Assembly: GCA_031257995.1 (NCBI GenBank)
Contig: JAIRNN010000004.1
Coordinates: forward strand, 1-6,552
Origin: Spirochaetaceae bacterium
GTDB lineage: Bacteria > Spirochaetota > Spirochaetia > Treponematales > Breznakiellaceae
Direction of reading: 5' to 3'
DNA length: 6,552 nt
In this document: positions 4,174 to 6,552 of the stretch, one piece after another
Numbering within the stretch: the stretch's first letter is position 1
Layout: every line of letters starts with the position of its first letter
Notes under the pieces: model-generated
The model's input: the letters and a program-made list of their open reading frames with translations, nothing else
Databases searched by the model: none
What the model was told of the DNA's origin: nothing
Position numbers and translations under genes: made by a program

Positions 4174-5982
4174 ATGATTGAGACTTTAGACAAGATGATA
4201 CTGTCGACTTCGGGTTGGCGTGGTATTTTTGCATCGGACGGTAACGAGGAATCGGTTTCTGGAGAGATTTCGGAAGGGCTTCGTACTGTTGTGGCGGCGG
4301 CGGCGTGGGTATTCGCCGATTATCTTGGCGGTAAGGGCTGTGTTCTGGTGGGAACCGATACGCGGCCTACCGGTCCGGCGATTGCCGGGGTTGTGATTCG
4401 GGCTCTTCTGGCGAAAGGGTGTACCGCGCGTTTTCTCGGCGTGGCGGCGGCGCCGGAGATCATGGCGGCGGCACGGGACGCGGGAAGTTCCGGGACGGCG
4501 AACGGGTTTATCTATATTTCGGCAAGCCACAACCCGGTTGGGCACAACGGCATCAAGTTCGGCCTCACCGACGGCGGTGTCGTGCCGGGGGAGACCGCCG
4601 TGCGGCTTGCCGGGGCGTTACGTTCTCTCCTTGCCGGGGAAGACGCACGGGCGCGGATAGAAACGCTTCTTGACAAGGCGGATGAGGCCGCGTTTCAGGC
4701 GGTGTACGCCTGCGCCCCAGAAGAGAAGAGACGCGCCCTCGCCGTATACGGCGGTTTCGCGCAAGAGGTGTGGATGGGCGGAAACAGCGCGGATAGCATT
4801 GTCCGCGCGGTGCGGAAGGGGCTGGGCGCGGACGCGATTGGCATCGTGGCGGATCTCAACGGGTCGGCCCGGACGGTAAGCATCGACCGGGAGTTCTTCG
4901 CGGGACTGGGGATTCCCTTTCGGGTGATCAACGGCGAAAAGGGAAAGATCGCCCACCGGATCGTGCCGGAAGGCGAGTCCCTCGTTCCCTGTTGCCGTCT
5001 GCTGGAAGAGGCGCGCCGCGAAAATCCCGCCTTCATGCTGGGCTATGTGTGCGACTGTGACGGCGACCGGGGAAATCTGGTGATCTGGGACGAAAAGGCC
5101 CGTGCGGCGAGGCCTCTTGCGGCGCAGGAAGTCTTTGCCCTTGCCGTTGTTGCGGAGATGGCCCACCTCGCGTGGACGAACGGCGGGGTGGCGCCTTCCC
5201 ATACCTGCGTTGTGGTGAATGACGCGACCTCAATGCGGATTGATACGATTGCCCAAGTTTTTCACGCCAAATGTTTTCATGCGGAAACCGGCGAGGCCAA
5301 TGTGGTTGCCCTGGCGCGGCAGATGCGAGAAATCGGCTGGACGGTCCGCATTCTCGGTGAAGGCGCAGCGGGCGGGAACATTACCCATCCCTCGGCGGTG
5401 CGGGATCCGCTTGCCACCGTGATGGCCATCGTCAAACTGCTTGCCGTTCGTGATGGTGTTCAGGGCGGCCTCTACCGGCTCTGGTGTGATCTAAGCGGAC
5501 ACATCTATCGCCCGGATTTTACGTTGTCCGACATCATCGAAAGTCTTCCTGCGTTTGTTACCACCTCGTCTTATGAAAAAGAGGCGGTTCTCCACGTCAA
5601 GACCGAAGATCACGCCTTGCTCAAGGAACGCTACCAGCGGATTTTCGAGCGGGAGTGGGCGGCGCGGAAAGACAAGCTGGCCGCGAAGTACGGCATCGTC
5701 GCCTATGAAGCGATAGCCTACAAGGGCACCGAAGTGGTTCGTTCCTGCAAGGAATTTCGTGAGGCGGGGCGAGGGGGCCTACGGATCATCTTTTTCCGCG
5801 ACCGGCGGGGAAACGACTGCAAACACCGAGCCTTCGGCTTCATCTGGATGCGCGGTTCAGGCACGGAAAAGGTGTTCCGCATCATGGCCGATGTGCGGGG
5901 GAACGACAAGGCGGCAGAGCGCGAGTTTCTCGCATGGCAGACGCGGATGGTGCTTGAAGCGGACGGGATGGAGAAGGGGTGA
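4174..5982 (+). CDS. Phosphohexomutase (phosphoglucomutase/phosphomannomutase family)
   Basis: A cytoplasmic alpha-D-phosphohexomutase of 602 residues, interconverting sugar 1- and 6-phosphates through a phosphoserine enzyme. Motifs in order: TSGWRG (12-17); SASHNP (116-121) with the phosphorylated Ser118; the magnesium loop DCDGDRGN (294-301; D294, D296, D298); TGEANV (372-377), the usual T-x-x-G strand; the sugar-binding loop GEGAAG (395-400) followed by RD (410-411); and the phosphate loop RGSGTEK (560-566). All four domains are present. It is longer than typical bacterial PMM/PGM (about 450-470 residues) and nearer the long phosphoglucomutases. The loop most often reads GExSG; the Ala here, with archaeal-like GEGxGG spacing, leaves the sugar (glucose, mannose or glucosamine) undecided. 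I start at ATG 4174: the frame is open back to TTG 4090, but that stretch contains the promoter and reads poorly as protein. It would supply sugar phosphates for glycogen, envelope or exopolysaccharide synthesis. It is GC-rich (36 and 43 of 60 in two sampled lines). Confidence 0.9.
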   Translation: MIETLDKMILSTSGWRGIFASDGNEESVSGEISEGLRTVVAAAAWVFADYLGGKGCVLVGTDTRPTGPAIAGVVIRALLAKGCTARFLGVAAAPEIMAAARDAGSSGTANGFIYISASHNPVGHNGIKFGLTDGGVVPGETAVRLAGALRSLLAGEDARARIETLLDKADEAAFQAVYACAPEEKRRALAVYGGFAQEVWMGGNSADSIVRAVRKGLGADAIGIVADLNGSARTVSIDREFFAGLGIPFRVINGEKGKIAHRIVPEGESLVPCCRLLEEARRENPAFMLGYVCDCDGDRGNLVIWDEKARAARPLAAQEVFALAVVAEMAHLAWTNGGVAPSHTCVVVNDATSMRIDTIAQVFHAKCFHAETGEANVVALARQMREIGWTVRILGEGAAGGNITHPSAVRDPLATVMAIVKLLAVRDGVQGGLYRLWCDLSGHIYRPDFTLSDIIESLPAFVTTSSYEKEAVLHVKTEDHALLKERYQRIFEREWAARKDKLAAKYGIVAYEAIAYKGTEVVRSCKEFREAGRGGLRIIFFRDRRGNDCKHRAFGFIWMRGSGTEKVFRIMADVRGNDKAAEREFLAWQTRMVLEADGMEKG

Positions 5983-5994
5983 TAAGTCTCCCCG

Positions 5995-6012
5995 GCGGGG
6001 GCGAGCCCCCGC
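5995..6012. repeat. GC-rich hairpin just after the phosphohexomutase
   Basis: GCGGGGG (5995-6001), loop CGAG, CCCCCGC (6006-6012): a perfect 7-bp GC stem starting 12 bases past the stop codon. The nearest T-run (6035-6039) is over 20 bases away, so it is not a standard intrinsic terminator. It may protect the 3' end of the mRNA or slow polymerase. Confidence 0.5.
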
Positions 6013-6035
6013 AGAGGCTAAACTTGACCCGCAAT

Positions 6036-6065
6036 TTTTCGGGAATACGCTATATTCTCCGAAAA
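6036..6065. promoter_or_regulatory. Imperfect 12-bp palindrome, possible operator or RNA hairpin
   Basis: TTTTCGGGAATA (6036-6047) pairs with TATTCTCCGAAAA (6053-6065) with one bulged base and a five-base loop CGCTA. It overlaps a TATATT (6051-6056) that could serve as a -10 box, but the upstream TTGACC (6024-6029) is 21 bases away, too far for a good promoter. On the transcript it would form a hairpin ending in A-T pairs. No gene clearly follows, so its function is open. Confidence 0.35.
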
Positions 6066-6321
6066 GAAAGAACCCACGAGAGGGAAAAACGGCAGAAGAT
6101 AAAGATTTCGACAGGGAATTCGTTTCCGGCGATGATCGGCGAGCCGGTGGAAACGGTGGAAGGAGCGGCATAATATCTTGGAAGGCCGGGAGGACCGAAA
6201 CGCGCTCCCGGCGACGGCCGCCTGGAGTGAAGACGATATGGATAGGGCTGATGAAACTGTATATCCTGCTGGCGTACCGGGAGTACCTCGCGTGAATCTG
6301 TGGGTCAAGTGTAGGCATTAA

Positions 6322-6474
6322 TCACGTAAATTCAAATAACACGAACCACACGAACCGACACGAACGGAACAACCGCCTGAGCAAACGTTCGTGCCGGCGC
6401 GTGAAGATTCGCGGTGAACTTTTTTCATCCGCCCCCTTAATTACCGTCAGCCGGGCCAGCTCTTTTGCGCTCAT
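6322..6474 (-). pseudogene. Truncated insertion-sequence transposase N-terminus
   Basis: On the minus strand a perfect AGGAGG (6480-6485 on the plus strand as CCTCCT) lies five bases before an ATG at 6472-6474. The frame starts MSAKELARLTVIKGA, which resembles the first residues of ISNCY-type transposases (a short Met-x-x-Lys-Glu-Leu opening before the first helix-turn-helix), as I recall that family. After about 16 codons it runs into the CACGAAC dyad repeat and becomes an Arg/Phe-rich string (RRLFRSCRFVWFVLF) ending at TGA (6322-6324), 50 residues in all. A complete transposase of this type is several hundred residues long with a DDE catalytic core, and none of that is present. I read it as an IS copy destroyed by deletion or insertion at the repeat. 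Other helix-turn-helix proteins could share such a short start. Confidence 0.5.
6339..6418. repeat. CACGAAC-type dyad repeat, second copy
   Basis: Three near-tandem copies of ACACGAAC begin at 6339, 6348 and 6358, followed by the inverted word CGTTCGTG (6386-6393), which pairs perfectly with CACGAACG (6359-6366), and then GCGTGAAGATTCGCGGTGAA. The word family matches that of the element at 2850-2992, though the ends differ. This copy interrupts the minus-strand transposase remnant. Confidence 0.55.
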
Positions 6475-6552
6475 TGTGTCCTCCTAATATATCCGAGGGG
6501 GTGATCGGCGAACCGTAGGTTCGCACTCCCTCGTTACTATAGGGGGTGAACT
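6475..6552 (-). mobile_element. Probable left end of an insertion sequence
   Basis: This is the leader upstream of the truncated transposase start. It contains a perfect hairpin GCGAACC-GTA-GGTTCGC (6508-6524) inside a wider GAGGG/CCCTC pairing (6495-6499 with 6528-6532), and a 9-base direct repeat AGGGGGTGA (6496-6504 and 6542-6550). On the minus strand an A-T rich GATATATTAGGAGG precedes the start codon. Terminal structures and a strong ribosome site before a short transposase-like start fit an IS end, but the outer boundary is not visible, because the window stops here. Confidence 0.4.

Larger units (their letters stand above)
5983..6321. other. Gap with hairpins and only doubtful short frames
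   Basis: The 339 bases after the phosphohexomutase hold no gene I can defend. They contain a GC hairpin (5995-6012), an imperfect palindrome (6036-6065) and a second hairpin GCCGGGAG/CTCCCGGC (6185-6192 with 6205-6212). The least poor coding candidate is a plus-strand frame from TTG 6178 to TAA 6321 (47 residues, acidic, including AAWSEDDMDRADETVYPAG) with AGGAG 12 bases upstream. Its stop directly abuts the end of the minus-strand transposase remnant. A 14-codon frame at 6251-6295 reads MKLYILLAYREYLA. Long frames of the other strand across this stretch look like shadows. Confidence 0.5.

Noticed and set aside
4618..5202. 194-codon minus-strand frame opposite the phosphohexomutase
   Set aside because: It is a shadow in GC-rich DNA; the plus strand holds the magnesium loop and a continuous phosphohexomutase fold.
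6024..6056. TTGACC/TATATT promoter
   Set aside because: The 21-base spacing is outside the workable range and no clear gene follows.
5759..6318. Long frames on both strands across the end of the phosphohexomutase (178 and 153 codons)
   Set aside because: Both overlap the true C-terminus with its RGSGTEK loop and extend into hairpin-rich DNA without motif or ribosome site.

Overview
The window looks like an accessory stretch of a bacterial chromosome with an outer membrane. A Treponema-like spirochaete is my best guess, at low to moderate confidence. The grounds are a BspA/TpLRR-type leucine-rich repeat, an omptin whose LPS-contact residues appear to be lost, and several families of short degenerate dyad repeats between genes. 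There is no rRNA, tRNA or CRISPR array here, so the taxonomy rests on style alone.

Layout. The left edge (2-328, +) carries the C-terminal end of an unrecognised protein whose last third runs into an interspersed repeat (253-365). That repeat also supplies the GTG codon opening a 549-codon frame (360-2009). I split this frame into a remnant of a secreted leucine-rich-repeat protein (360-about 790, with an apparently out-of-frame stretch) and a complete inner-membrane family 2 glycosyltransferase (837-2009). A near-consensus sigma70 promoter (798-826) sits at the seam. Next comes about 1 kb without a convincing gene (2010-3073). It is packed with hairpins, two tandem terminators, two dyad elements and a possible minus-strand coding relic. 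The omptin gene (3074-4069) is noticeably more AT-rich than its flanks. A 602-residue phosphohexomutase (4174-5982) follows, with an extended -10 box so close to its ATG that the mRNA is probably leaderless. The right end (5983-6552) holds hairpins, another dyad repeat, and the 5' end of an insertion sequence on the minus strand whose transposase is cut off after roughly 16 codons by that repeat.

How the genes relate. The three intact genes lie on the plus strand, but each has its own upstream signals and wide gaps, so I do not read them as one operon. The phosphohexomutase makes sugar-phosphate precursors, and the glycosyltransferase would use activated sugars in an envelope or exopolysaccharide product; that link is inference. 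The omptin would be an outer-membrane protease. The repeats, truncated genes and IS remnant mark the region as rearranged.
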